From Flavobacteriales bacterium (GTDB lineage Bacteria > Bacteroidota > Bacteroidia > Flavobacteriales > BACL11): a stretch of 55,020 nt of DNA. The position numbers and the translations under genes were made by a program. Location of the stretch: contig JAOHSR010000005.1 in NCBI GenBank assembly GCA_028122735.1, positions 1-55,020 on the forward strand. Reading direction: 5' to 3'. How positions within the stretch are numbered: the stretch's first letter is position 1; every line of letters starts with the position of its first letter. Positions 33,994-41,300 of the stretch are shown one piece after another. The notes under the pieces were generated by a model. That model saw nothing but the letters and a program-made list of their open reading frames with translations. It was not told the origin of the DNA and did not search any database.

Positions 33994-35544
33994 ATGAAAA
34001 ACTATTTGCTCGCTATTTTATCTGGATTACTATTAAGCTTTGCATGGCCAGTAGATGGTTTTACCTATTTAATTTTTTTTTCATTTGTTCCATTGTTTTT
34101 TGTTCAAAAAGATTTGAAGGAATCAAATAAAAAGTCGCGATTGAGGTTTTTCTTTTTTTCTTATTTAGCTTTCTTTCTTTTTAATATAACCACTACTTAT
34201 TGGGTGTATTTTGCAAGTCCATTTGGATCAATTGCAGCATTTATTTTGAATTCCCTATTTATGGCTTTGATAATGTTACTTTTTTATGCTTCAAAGGAAA
34301 AATTAGGCTCAAGAATTGGATATCTATCACTAATAGTTTTTTGGATTTCTTTTGAGTATCTACATTTAAACTGGGATCTTTCTTGGCCTTGGTTAACTCT
34401 TGGTAATTGTTTTTCTGAGACTTTGTTTCTTGTTAATTGGTATGAATATACTGGAGTTCTTGGAGGTACATTTTGGATTCTTTTTGTAAATATTTTGTTT
34501 TATGAGTTGTTGAATTCTTTAAATAAAATTAAAAGTTCTTTGTACTTTTTACTGGCTCTAGTATTGCCAATATTATTATCACTAAATATTTCGAAAAATA
34601 AATCTATTGATATAAAAGATAATCTTTATGTTGTTGTTGTTCAGCCAAATATTGATCCCTATTACGAAAAGTTTCAGCTTAGTTATAAAGATCAGTTGTC
34701 TGAATTCATAAAGCTTGCTCGTACAAAGATTGATTCTAATACTGAGCTTTTAGTTGGTCCTGAAACTGCCTTGCAAGAGAGTATTTGGGAATCCAAAGTT
34801 GATTATACAGAGAGTATTGAGGTATTTAAAAATCTACAAGAAGAATTTCCTAAATTAAACATTCTTGTTGGAGCAACTACATTTAAATTATTTAAGGATG
34901 GTGAGGAGAAAACATCAACTGCTCGCCAATTTCGAAAAGAAGAATTATGGTATGATGTATATAATTCAGCAATTTTTATTTCACATAAGCAAAAGGTTTC
35001 TATATACCATAAAACTAAGCTTGTTCCGGGTGCAGAGAAAATACCTTTCCCGTATTTATTAAATAATTTTTCAGCTCTATCTGTTGATCTTGGTGGAGTA
35101 AGTGGCTCTTTAGGTAGTGAAAATAGTATAGAGAAATTTGAAGTAATGGATAAAAAAATTCTTCCACTAATATGCTATGAATCTATATATGGTGATATGA
35201 ATACTGGAAAAAATGTTGATGTTATTAGTATAATCACTAATGATGGTTGGTGGGGAAATACAGCAGGTCATAAGCAGCATTTTAGCTATGCAAAATTACG
35301 AGCTATTGAACAAAAAAGAACTATAGTTAGAAGCGCTAATACAGGTATTTCTGGTTTTATAAGTCCATTGGGAGAGGTTGGAGAGATTGCGAAATGGGAT
35401 GAGAAGAAGGTAATAAAGTCACAGGTTGCAATATGCAACACTGTAACTTTTTATAATCAATTTGGAGATTACTTAGGAAGGATATCCTCCTTTATAAGTA
35501 TCATTTTTATTTTAATGATTTTTGTTAAATCAAAAATTCAATAA
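33994..35544 (+). CDS. lnt: Apolipoprotein N-acyltransferase
   Basis: A 516-residue inner-membrane enzyme that adds the third acyl chain to lipoproteins such as the GldB and GldD products. About six spans occupy residues 1-200, followed by a nitrilase-like domain with the triad Glu257 (GPETALQ), Lys340 (YHKTKLVPGAEK) and Cys394 (LICYESIYGD). SIITNDGWWG is typical. I choose ATG 33994 over ATG 33973: it starts MKNYLLAILSGLLLSFAWP, the usual form, and lies just after a 13-base block, ATTTGTAATCGCT, shared with the start at 5918. Confidence 0.95.
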   Translation: MKNYLLAILSGLLLSFAWPVDGFTYLIFFSFVPLFFVQKDLKESNKKSRLRFFFFSYLAFFLFNITTTYWVYFASPFGSIAAFILNSLFMALIMLLFYASKEKLGSRIGYLSLIVFWISFEYLHLNWDLSWPWLTLGNCFSETLFLVNWYEYTGVLGGTFWILFVNILFYELLNSLNKIKSSLYFLLALVLPILLSLNISKNKSIDIKDNLYVVVVQPNIDPYYEKFQLSYKDQLSEFIKLARTKIDSNTELLVGPETALQESIWESKVDYTESIEVFKNLQEEFPKLNILVGATTFKLFKDGEEKTSTARQFRKEELWYDVYNSAIFISHKQKVSIYHKTKLVPGAEKIPFPYLLNNFSALSVDLGGVSGSLGSENSIEKFEVMDKKILPLICYESIYGDMNTGKNVDVISIITNDGWWGNTAGHKQHFSYAKLRAIEQKRTIVRSANTGISGFISPLGEVGEIAKWDEKKVIKSQVAICNTVTFYNQFGDYLGRISSFISIIFILMIFVKSKIQ

Positions 35545-35545
35545 T

Positions 35546-35905
35546 TTATTCGTCAGAATTATCTTCATCAGCGATTATAATAATTTTCTGTTCACTATCG
35601 TCAAAAACAACTTCAAAAGCATTGGTGTCAGCGATCATAATAATATTCTCTTCACCCTCATCAAATATAACTTTTCCTCCAAATGCTTCAGCCATTGCAG
35701 CAATACCCATATTTGGATCTTTTATGTTAAATGATGATTCGTTTTGAGTTTGATGGTCATGATTTATATTAAAGCCATCATTTGCATCTGAATTTACATT
35801 ACTAATATTAAAGTCTGTTGATGTTGTGTTTAGCGAGCTAAGTACAATTAGTACAATAGCTAAAACTCCTAATCCCCACGTTAGAGGTGTTTCAATATTT
35901 TTCAT
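35546..35905 (-). CDS. Hypothetical membrane-anchored protein with internal duplication
   Basis: A 119-residue protein. Residues ~8-25 (TWGLGVLAIVLIVLSSL) form a single anchor, then a polar Asn/Asp-rich stretch. The C-terminal half has two similar units: AFGGKVIFDEGEENIIMIAD and AFEVVFDDSEQKIIIIAD. The DNA of the units is also alike (35569-35628 and 35629-35694), pointing to recent tandem duplication. The acidic, beta-strand-like pattern could bind cations, but nothing proves it. I recognise no family. It converges with lnt, one base apart. Confidence 0.65.
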   Translation of the reverse strand: MKNIETPLTWGLGVLAIVLIVLSSLNTTSTDFNISNVNSDANDGFNINHDHQTQNESSFNIKDPNMGIAAMAEAFGGKVIFDEGEENIIMIADTNAFEVVFDDSEQKIIIIADEDNSDE

Positions 35906-36002
35906 AGATTATGTTTTTTGTTTGGTTATCGCTAATTTAATGAAATATTCTTTGATAATTATTTACTATTAAAAAAGGCCTATTAAATCTTACGTGCTCA
36001 AA

Positions 36003-36776
36003 CTAGCTTCTTAGTTTTTTAGGGATTTTACAGACTGGAATAGGAATCATCTTGTGTTTGTTTGATAGATTAAATTTTTTGAAAATAGTCATTATTTTTT
36101 CTTCTTTTTGAGAAAGCTCTTGTTTGTTGATGTTTTTCATAGCCCACTCTAACTCGTCATAAGTTGCGCCAATCTGCTCTTCATCAGTTTGGTTGTTATC
36201 CCAAAGTCCATCAGTAGGAGGGGCTGTTAGAATTTCATTTATTATTCCAAGCTCTTTTCCAAGATGAAAAACTTCAGATTTTAATAGGTCTGCTATAGGA
36301 CTTATGTCAACACCACCATCGCCATATTTTGTATAAAAGCCTATACCAAAGTCTTCTACTTTATTACCAGTACCAGCGACCAGATAATTATTTATCTGAG
36401 CATTATAATATAGGGTTGTCATTCTTAATCTTGATCGGGTATTAGCCAAAGCAAGATTTGTGTCTTGATTTTCAGTATTTGAAATTTTTTTAAAACTTTC
36501 AAACAGATCTGTTAAATCAATTTCTAAAGAGCTTACATTTTCATGCTTTTTTTCTAGCCATTTTATATGTTTTTTACCTCTTGAAACTTGCCTTAAGTTT
36601 TGATGAATTGGCATCTCAAGACAAAGTAATGGTAGCTTAGTTTGGGCTAGTATAGTTGAAGTTACTGCAGAGTCAATCCCGCCAGATATTCCAATAATAA
36701 ATCCTTCAGTTTTTGAAGTTTTAGAATATGAACTCAGCCAGTTCTTGATATGATCAACAGTTTCTTTTGTTTTCAT
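36003..36776 (-). CDS. nadE: NH3-dependent NAD synthetase
   Basis: A 257-residue enzyme that converts nicotinate adenine dinucleotide, ATP and ammonia to NAD. SGGIDSA at residues 31-37 is the ATP pyrophosphatase P-loop. GTGNKVEDFGIGFYTKYGDG followed by GVDISPIADLLKSEV is highly conserved in NadE. There is no glutaminase domain, so ammonia is the donor. A 97-base gap to the unknown gene at 35905 is AT-rich and holds no clear hairpin. In flavobacteria nadE commonly neighbours gldB, as here (divergent). Confidence 0.95.
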   Translation of the reverse strand: MKTKETVDHIKNWLSSYSKTSKTEGFIIGISGGIDSAVTSTILAQTKLPLLCLEMPIHQNLRQVSRGKKHIKWLEKKHENVSSLEIDLTDLFESFKKISNTENQDTNLALANTRSRLRMTTLYYNAQINNYLVAGTGNKVEDFGIGFYTKYGDGGVDISPIADLLKSEVFHLGKELGIINEILTAPPTDGLWDNNQTDEEQIGATYDELEWAMKNINKQELSQKEEKIMTIFKKFNLSNKHKMIPIPVCKIPKKLRS

Positions 36777-36780
36777 AAGC

Positions 36781-36811
36781 TTGTTGCAAATGTACGAGAT
36801 TATTATCTTTG
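36781..36811 (+). promoter_or_regulatory. gldB-gldC promoter (TTG ... TATCTTTG)
   Basis: TATCTTTG at 36804-36811 ends five bases before the gldB ATG. TTG triplets at 36781 and 36784 are 20 and 17 bases upstream of it, within the normal range. Confidence 0.62.
36787..36794 (-). promoter_or_regulatory. nadE promoter element
   Basis: Read leftward this is TACATTTG, ten bases before the nadE ATG. It is nested between the -33 and -7 elements of gldB, so the two promoters interlock. Confidence 0.5.
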
Positions 36812-36816
36812 TTTAT

Positions 36817-37788
36817 ATGAGATATTTCATTACAATACTTGTTTTACTTCTTTTTGCATGTAGTTTAAATAAAAACGATATAAATACTGTTGATGTTTTT
36901 CGCTTTGAAAATCAGATTTTTCAAACTAACGGTTCAAATATTGTTTCTGACAGGTTAGAGTGGGAAGGTGAGGTTGGCTCTTTTGCTTTATCTTATTATA
37001 ATTTTCTTTTCAATACTAATAATGACACTATAATTAATAATCAAATTTTATCATTTATTAATAATAATGATATGAGAGAGGTTTATGATACTATCAATTT
37101 AATTTTTTCTTCTTTAGAAGATTTAAGTAAAGAATTAGGGGTTTCATTTCAGAATTTTAGTGTTTTATTTCCAGAATATCATTCTCCTAAAATAATATCA
37201 ATGTTTAGTGGTTTCAATTATGGAGTTATTGTTCAAGACTCCTTAATTGCAATTGGTTTAGATTTTTACCTTGGCAAGAATAGTGTTTTTTATCAGAGAT
37301 TAGGAGATCCAGAATATTTGTGTTTGCAAAAGCAAGCAAAATTTATTACTCCAAATGTTGTGGAAGCTTGGTATGATAGTTTTTTTAGCTCTAGTAATAA
37401 GCAAACTAATTTTCTATCAGAATTAATATATAAAGGAAAAATAATGTACTTAATGTCTAGAACGCTTGAGAATATTTCTTTTGGAGATCAATTAAGATTT
37501 AGCAAAACTGACTTGCAGTGGTGTGATAAAAATGAATCATCTATTTGGACCTTTTTAATAGAAAATGATGTGTTGTTTTCAAGCAGAGAAAAAGAATATA
37601 GATCGTACATTAATCATGCTCCTTTTTCAAAAGGAATGACACAAGATTCTCCTTCAAGGATAGCTTACTATATTGGATATAAGATTGTTGAGAAATACAT
37701 GAAAAATAATAATGAAGTTTCTATTAAGGAGCTTATGTTTGAGGAAGATTTTATGCAAATACTAACTAAATCAAAATATAAACCATAG
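36817..37788 (+). CDS. gldB: Gliding motility lipoprotein GldB
   Basis: A 323-residue lipoprotein of the GldB/DUF2268-like family, required for gliding and T9SS. The signal MRYFITILVLLLFACSLN gives lipidation at Cys15. The body includes LDFYLGKNSVFY, the Trp/Asp-rich EAWYDSFFS and the end PSRIAYYIGYKIVEKYMK, typical of GldB. I start at ATG 36817: the upstream TTG at 36781 would precede the promoter. It is followed by gldC one base later. No catalytic site is known. Confidence 0.93.
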   Translation: MRYFITILVLLLFACSLNKNDINTVDVFRFENQIFQTNGSNIVSDRLEWEGEVGSFALSYYNFLFNTNNDTIINNQILSFINNNDMREVYDTINLIFSSLEDLSKELGVSFQNFSVLFPEYHSPKIISMFSGFNYGVIVQDSLIAIGLDFYLGKNSVFYQRLGDPEYLCLQKQAKFITPNVVEAWYDSFFSSSNKQTNFLSELIYKGKIMYLMSRTLENISFGDQLRFSKTDLQWCDKNESSIWTFLIENDVLFSSREKEYRSYINHAPFSKGMTQDSPSRIAYYIGYKIVEKYMKNNNEVSIKELMFEEDFMQILTKSKYKP

Positions 37789-37789
37789 A

Positions 37790-38113
37790 ATGAAAAAAAT
37801 ATTAAAATTTGAAGTAACACTTGATGAAAATAACCTTCCTGAAGGAATTGATATGTTGGGAGACGAGGTTGATGATATTAGTATTAATTTAAAAGCTCTT
37901 ATGATTGCGGCCTGGGATTCTAAAAAGAAAGAAACATTAAGAGTAGATATATGGACAAAGGATATGCCTGTTAATGATATGTTTATTTTGTATCATCAAA
38001 ATATGATGGGTATGGCTACATCTTTAGAAAAATCTACCGGTGAGGGCAAATTAGCAGAAGGTTTAAGAGATTACTGTGCCTTTTTTGCTGAGAAAACTAA
38101 GATTCTTGGTTAG
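37790..38113 (+). CDS. gldC: Gliding motility protein GldC
   Basis: A 107-residue soluble protein. FEVTLDENNLPEGI, then AWDSKKKETLRVDIWTKDMP and LRDYCAFFAEKT match GldC. It is coupled to gldB and improves but is not strictly needed for gliding in the model flavobacterium. Its 3' end overlaps the convergent engB gene by 17 bases. Confidence 0.95.
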   Translation: MKKILKFEVTLDENNLPEGIDMLGDEVDDISINLKALMIAAWDSKKKETLRVDIWTKDMPVNDMFILYHQNMMGMATSLEKSTGEGKLAEGLRDYCAFFAEKTKILG

Positions 38114-38711
38114 TTTTAAAATCCTTATTTAACGCTGATATATAATCTAATAATTCTTTTAATCCGGTTCTTTTTATTGAAGATGTCATAAAATACTTTG
38201 GAAGGCTTTCCCAATCATTTAGCATTGTAGCTTTGAATTTATTGAAATTCTTTGCAAGCGTGCTTCTTCCTTGTTTATCAGTTTTAGTAAATACTATTGT
38301 AAATGGGATATTATTCTCAGCTAAAAACTGCATGAATTCATTGTCAACTGCCTGTAAGTCATGTCTGGAATCAATTAATACAAATAAGCAAATTAAATTT
38401 TTTCTATTAAGAAGATAGTCGTTTATCATTTTATGAAATTTTGCTCTCAAGACCTTTGAGGTTTTTGCATAGCCATAGCCAGGAAGATCGACCATAAACC
38501 AATCCTCATTTATTAAAAAATGATTTATTAACTGTGTTTTGCCAGGTTTGCCAGAGATTTTAGCAAGAGATTTATTATTTGTGAGAGCATTTATTAGGCT
38601 TGATTTTCCAACATTTGATCTGCCAATAAATGCATATTCAGCTTTATTATCATTTGGGCAGAGTTTGTAATTAGTATTACTAATTACAAAAGAAGCCTTT
38701 TTAATGATCAT
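38097..38711 (-). CDS. engB: Ribosome biogenesis GTPase EngB/YsxC
   Basis: A 204-residue GTPase for 50S assembly. GRSNVGKSS (residues 30-38) is the P-loop, DLPGYGYAK is G3, and FTKTDKQG is G4. The length and TQLINHFLINEDWFMVDLPG fit EngB. It lies one base after the alpha/beta hydrolase gene in the same direction and overlaps gldC convergently. Confidence 0.96.
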   Translation of the reverse strand: MIIKKASFVISNTNYKLCPNDNKAEYAFIGRSNVGKSSLINALTNNKSLAKISGKPGKTQLINHFLINEDWFMVDLPGYGYAKTSKVLRAKFHKMINDYLLNRKNLICLFVLIDSRHDLQAVDNEFMQFLAENNIPFTIVFTKTDKQGRSTLAKNFNKFKATMLNDWESLPKYFMTSSIKRTGLKELLDYISALNKDFKTNQES

Positions 38712-38712
38712 G

Positions 38713-39462
38713 CTAAATGTTATTCTTTAGCCATTTTGAAACTATTTCGCTAAATTCCTTTGGGTGTTCCCACATTGGTGCATGTCCACATTTGTCTACC
38801 CAGAATAAAGATGAATTTGGTAATAGTTTGTTGAATTCTTCAGCAACATGAGGAGGAGTTACTTTGTCATACTTTCCCCATATTAGGCAGGCGGGAGGAT
38901 TCATTTTAGGCAAATCCTTTGCCATATTATGCCGTATTGCTGATTTAGCAAATGCTAAAAGCCTTATTGTAGAATCTCTTTTATTTGCAATCTCAAATAC
39001 TCTGTCTACTAAGTCTTTTGTCGCTACTTTAGGATCATAAAAAACTTCTTCTGTCTTTACTTTTATGTAATCATAATCTCCTCTTCTTGGAAATGAATTG
39101 CCAAAGGCACTTTCGTATAAGCCAGAGCTACCAGTTAAAATTAATGAGTCTACTTTTTCAGGGTACATTTTTGTGAAAATAAGTCCTATATGCCCACCCA
39201 TTGAATTGCCCAAAAGCGAAGCTTTTTCAATTCCTAAATGATTCATAAATTTTAGAAGATATTCAGCTTTATTTTTTACTGAACATTTTAAATATGGAGT
39301 TTCAAATAATTTTAGATCTAAACCATAAACTTTATAATCATTTGAAATAAAATCTACCATCTCCCCAAAATTTTCAACACCCCCCATTAGACCGTGTAAT
39401 AAAATAATTGGCTTTCCATTACCTTTTTCTAAATATGTAAATCCGCCCGAAGAATTAACCAT
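38713..39462 (-). CDS. Alpha/beta hydrolase
   Basis: A 249-residue serine hydrolase. HGLMGG is the oxyanion loop, GNSMGGHIG the nucleophile elbow, and CGHAPMWEHP carries the catalytic His. LIWGKYDKVTPP precedes it with the Asp. I start at the ATG at 39462 because the upstream ATG adds a non-matching leader. In flavobacteria this hydrolase is a usual neighbour of engB and mraZ. Substrate unknown. Confidence 0.88.
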   Translation of the reverse strand: MVNSSGGFTYLEKGNGKPIILLHGLMGGVENFGEMVDFISNDYKVYGLDLKLFETPYLKCSVKNKAEYLLKFMNHLGIEKASLLGNSMGGHIGLIFTKMYPEKVDSLILTGSSGLYESAFGNSFPRRGDYDYIKVKTEEVFYDPKVATKDLVDRVFEIANKRDSTIRLLAFAKSAIRHNMAKDLPKMNPPACLIWGKYDKVTPPHVAEEFNKLLPNSSLFWVDKCGHAPMWEHPKEFSEIVSKWLKNNI

Positions 39463-39561
39463 AGTATTTTTTTGGATTATACAAAGTAACAAAAATTATA
39501 ATTAAAGACTATCCAAAGCATTCATTGTTTGATTTATAAATGTGTGGTAAAAGTTATCAAC

Positions 39562-39591
39562 AAAGTGGGGTAAAGTGGTAAATAGTGGGGT
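39562..39591 (+). promoter_or_regulatory. MraZ box: three direct repeats at 10-base spacing
   Basis: AAAGTGGGGT, AAAGTGGTAA and ATAGTGGGGT follow each other with exact 10-base period (39562, 39572, 39582). This fits the AAAGTG(T/G)NNN triplet described for MraZ operators. A weaker GTGGT at 39544 may be a fourth half. The near-consensus -7 element TATATTTA (39599-39606) begins eight bases downstream, so bound MraZ would cover the -33 region. Confidence 0.8.
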
Positions 39592-39611
39592 TATTTATTA
39601 TATTTACAGTT

Positions 39612-40088
39612 ATGATTAACATTTTAGGAACATATGAGTGCAAAGCAGATTCTAAGGGGAGAATTATGTTACCAGCTCCACTTAAAAAACAAATTTCTAC
39701 TGTTATTTCTGATGGTTTTGTTGTGAAGCGTAGTGTTTTTAATAAATGTTTAGAGATACACCCTATGTCTGAGTGGAATAAAATTGTTAATCAGGTCAAT
39801 CAATTAAATCGTTTTGTTAAGAAGAATAATGATTTTATAAGATCATATATGTCAGGTTTAAAAATTGTAAATCTTGATAGTTCTTCAAGAATCTTAATTC
39901 CAAAGGATTTAATTGTATTTGCTGCACTAGAAAAGCAAATTGTATTATCTTCTTCAGTAAATATAATTGAAGTTTGGGATAAAAAAGAATATGAAATTTC
40001 AGTATCGAAATCTCTTAAGGGTTTTGGTGATTTAGCTGAAGAAGTTATGGGTGATAATAGTTATCTGTCTGCTGATGACATACCATAA
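39612..40088 (+). CDS. mraZ: Transcriptional regulator MraZ
   Basis: A 158-residue protein with two SpoVT-AbrB-like halves. MINILGTYECKADSKGRIML followed by PAPLKK is the Bacteroidota form, and LDSSSRILIPKDL begins the second half. MraZ forms rings that bind the direct repeats before its own gene and so regulates the whole division cluster. ATG 39612 is chosen because it matches the family start, and the GTG at 39585 lies within the operator. It overlaps rsmH by 14 bases. Confidence 0.96.
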   Translation: MINILGTYECKADSKGRIMLPAPLKKQISTVISDGFVVKRSVFNKCLEIHPMSEWNKIVNQVNQLNRFVKKNNDFIRSYMSGLKIVNLDSSSRILIPKDLIVFAALEKQIVLSSSVNIIEVWDKKEYEISVSKSLKGFGDLAEEVMGDNSYLSADDIP

Positions 40089-40971
40089 TCCTGTATTACT
40101 ATCTGAAAGTATTAATGGTTTAAATATAAAACCAAATGGAGTTTATGTTGATGTAACATTTGGTGGTGGAGGGCATTCAAAAGAAATAATTAAAAATATA
40201 AAAGATGGTTTTCTTTTTTCTTTTGATCAAGATGAAGATGCATTAAAAAATAAGCTGCCAAATCTTAATTTTAAGCTAATAAGATCCAACTTTAAATATA
40301 TTAAGAATTTCCTAAAATTAGAAGGGATTACAAAAATAGATGGGTTGATAGCTGATCTTGGGATTTCATCACATCAAATTGATATACCTAAAAGGGGTTT
40401 TGCCTATAAATTTGATTCTTCTTTAGATATGAGAATGAACACTGATAGTAGTCTTACTGCAATTAATGTTGTTAATGAATATACAGAGAAAGAATTGTCA
40501 GATATTTTTTTTTATTACGGAGATTTTAAAGATTCTAAAAAAATTGCAAAGCAAATTTTTAATAAAAGAAATGAAAAGAAAATTATATCGACCTATGATC
40601 TTATTGATGCGTTAGATGGACTATTCTCTGAAAAAAATAAAAATAAATATCTCGCTAGAATTTTTCAAGCAATTAGAATAGAGGTAAATGATGAAATTAA
40701 CTCTCTTAAAAAATTACTAAATGATGCAACTGAATTATTAAAAAGCAAAGGAAGGCTCGTTGTTATTTCCTATCATTCTTTAGAAGATAGACTAGTTAAG
40801 AATCTGATAAATAAGGGGAGTATTGATGGTGAAAGTAATCAGGATTTTTTTGGAAGAGTTTCAAAGATATATTCCCCAATTAATAAAAAAGTTATTATTC
40901 CTAATGATGATGAAGGTAAAAAAAATAAACGCTCAAGAAGCGCCAAATTACGAATAGCTGAAAAAATATAA
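40075..40971 (+). CDS. rsmH: 16S rRNA (cytosine-1402-N4)-methyltransferase
   Basis: A 298-residue SAM-dependent enzyme that modifies C1402 at the ribosomal P site. MTYHNPVLLSESI is the family start, DVTFGGGGHSKEI the SAM motif, DLGISSHQID and RGFAYKFDSSLDMRMN follow, and ISYHSLEDRLVK with RSAKLR close it. ATG 40075 lies within mraZ, implying coupling. It overlaps ftsL by one base (TAATG). Confidence 0.97.
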   Translation: MTYHNPVLLSESINGLNIKPNGVYVDVTFGGGGHSKEIIKNIKDGFLFSFDQDEDALKNKLPNLNFKLIRSNFKYIKNFLKLEGITKIDGLIADLGISSHQIDIPKRGFAYKFDSSLDMRMNTDSSLTAINVVNEYTEKELSDIFFYYGDFKDSKKIAKQIFNKRNEKKIISTYDLIDALDGLFSEKNKNKYLARIFQAIRIEVNDEINSLKKLLNDATELLKSKGRLVVISYHSLEDRLVKNLINKGSIDGESNQDFFGRVSKIYSPINKKVIIPNDDEGKKNKRSRSAKLRIAEKI

Positions 40972-41300
40972 TGAGTAGTAAAAAAAATAAAACATCGATT
41001 TTGTCAATTTTAAAAGGGGATTTCTTTTCAAAAACTCAAAATAGAAAGTATGTTCCTTTTTTATTTCTCATTGTTTCTCTGCTCTTAATAAATATTAGAA
41101 TGACATTTCATGCTGAAAGTTTACAACGAAAATCTGTCAATCTTGAACATGAGGTTGCTGATCTTAGATTACGGTACATAACAACAAAATCTCAACTAAT
41201 GAGTATTTATAAGAGGTCTGCTATTGAAGAAATGGTCTCAAATCAAGGCTTACAAACTTCCTTAACTCCAGTTTATATTATTGATGTCAATGAAGAATAA
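40971..41300 (+). CDS. ftsL: FtsL-like cell division protein
   Basis: A 109-residue bitopic protein. A basic N-terminal region precedes one span (residues ~29-44, VPFLFLIVSLLLIN), and then a heptad-like periplasmic coiled coil (NLEHEVADLRLRYITTKSQL). The sequence is weakly conserved, but size, topology and position between rsmH and ftsI identify FtsL, which with FtsQ joins the FtsI-FtsW synthase. It overlaps rsmH by one base and ftsI by 11. Confidence 0.88.
   Translation: MSSKKNKTSILSILKGDFFSKTQNRKYVPFLFLIVSLLLINIRMTFHAESLQRKSVNLEHEVADLRLRYITTKSQLMSIYKRSAIEEMVSNQGLQTSLTPVYIIDVNEE

Noticed and set aside
35906-36002. Terminator or small gene in the 97-base gap after nadE
   Set aside because: The only palindrome is a six-base AGGCCT; no stem with a U-run and no open frame of note.
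39554-39562. TTATCAACA, one mismatch from a DnaA box
   Set aside because: A single imperfect copy is expected by chance in AT-rich DNA and there is no cluster, so no origin or DnaA control is claimed.
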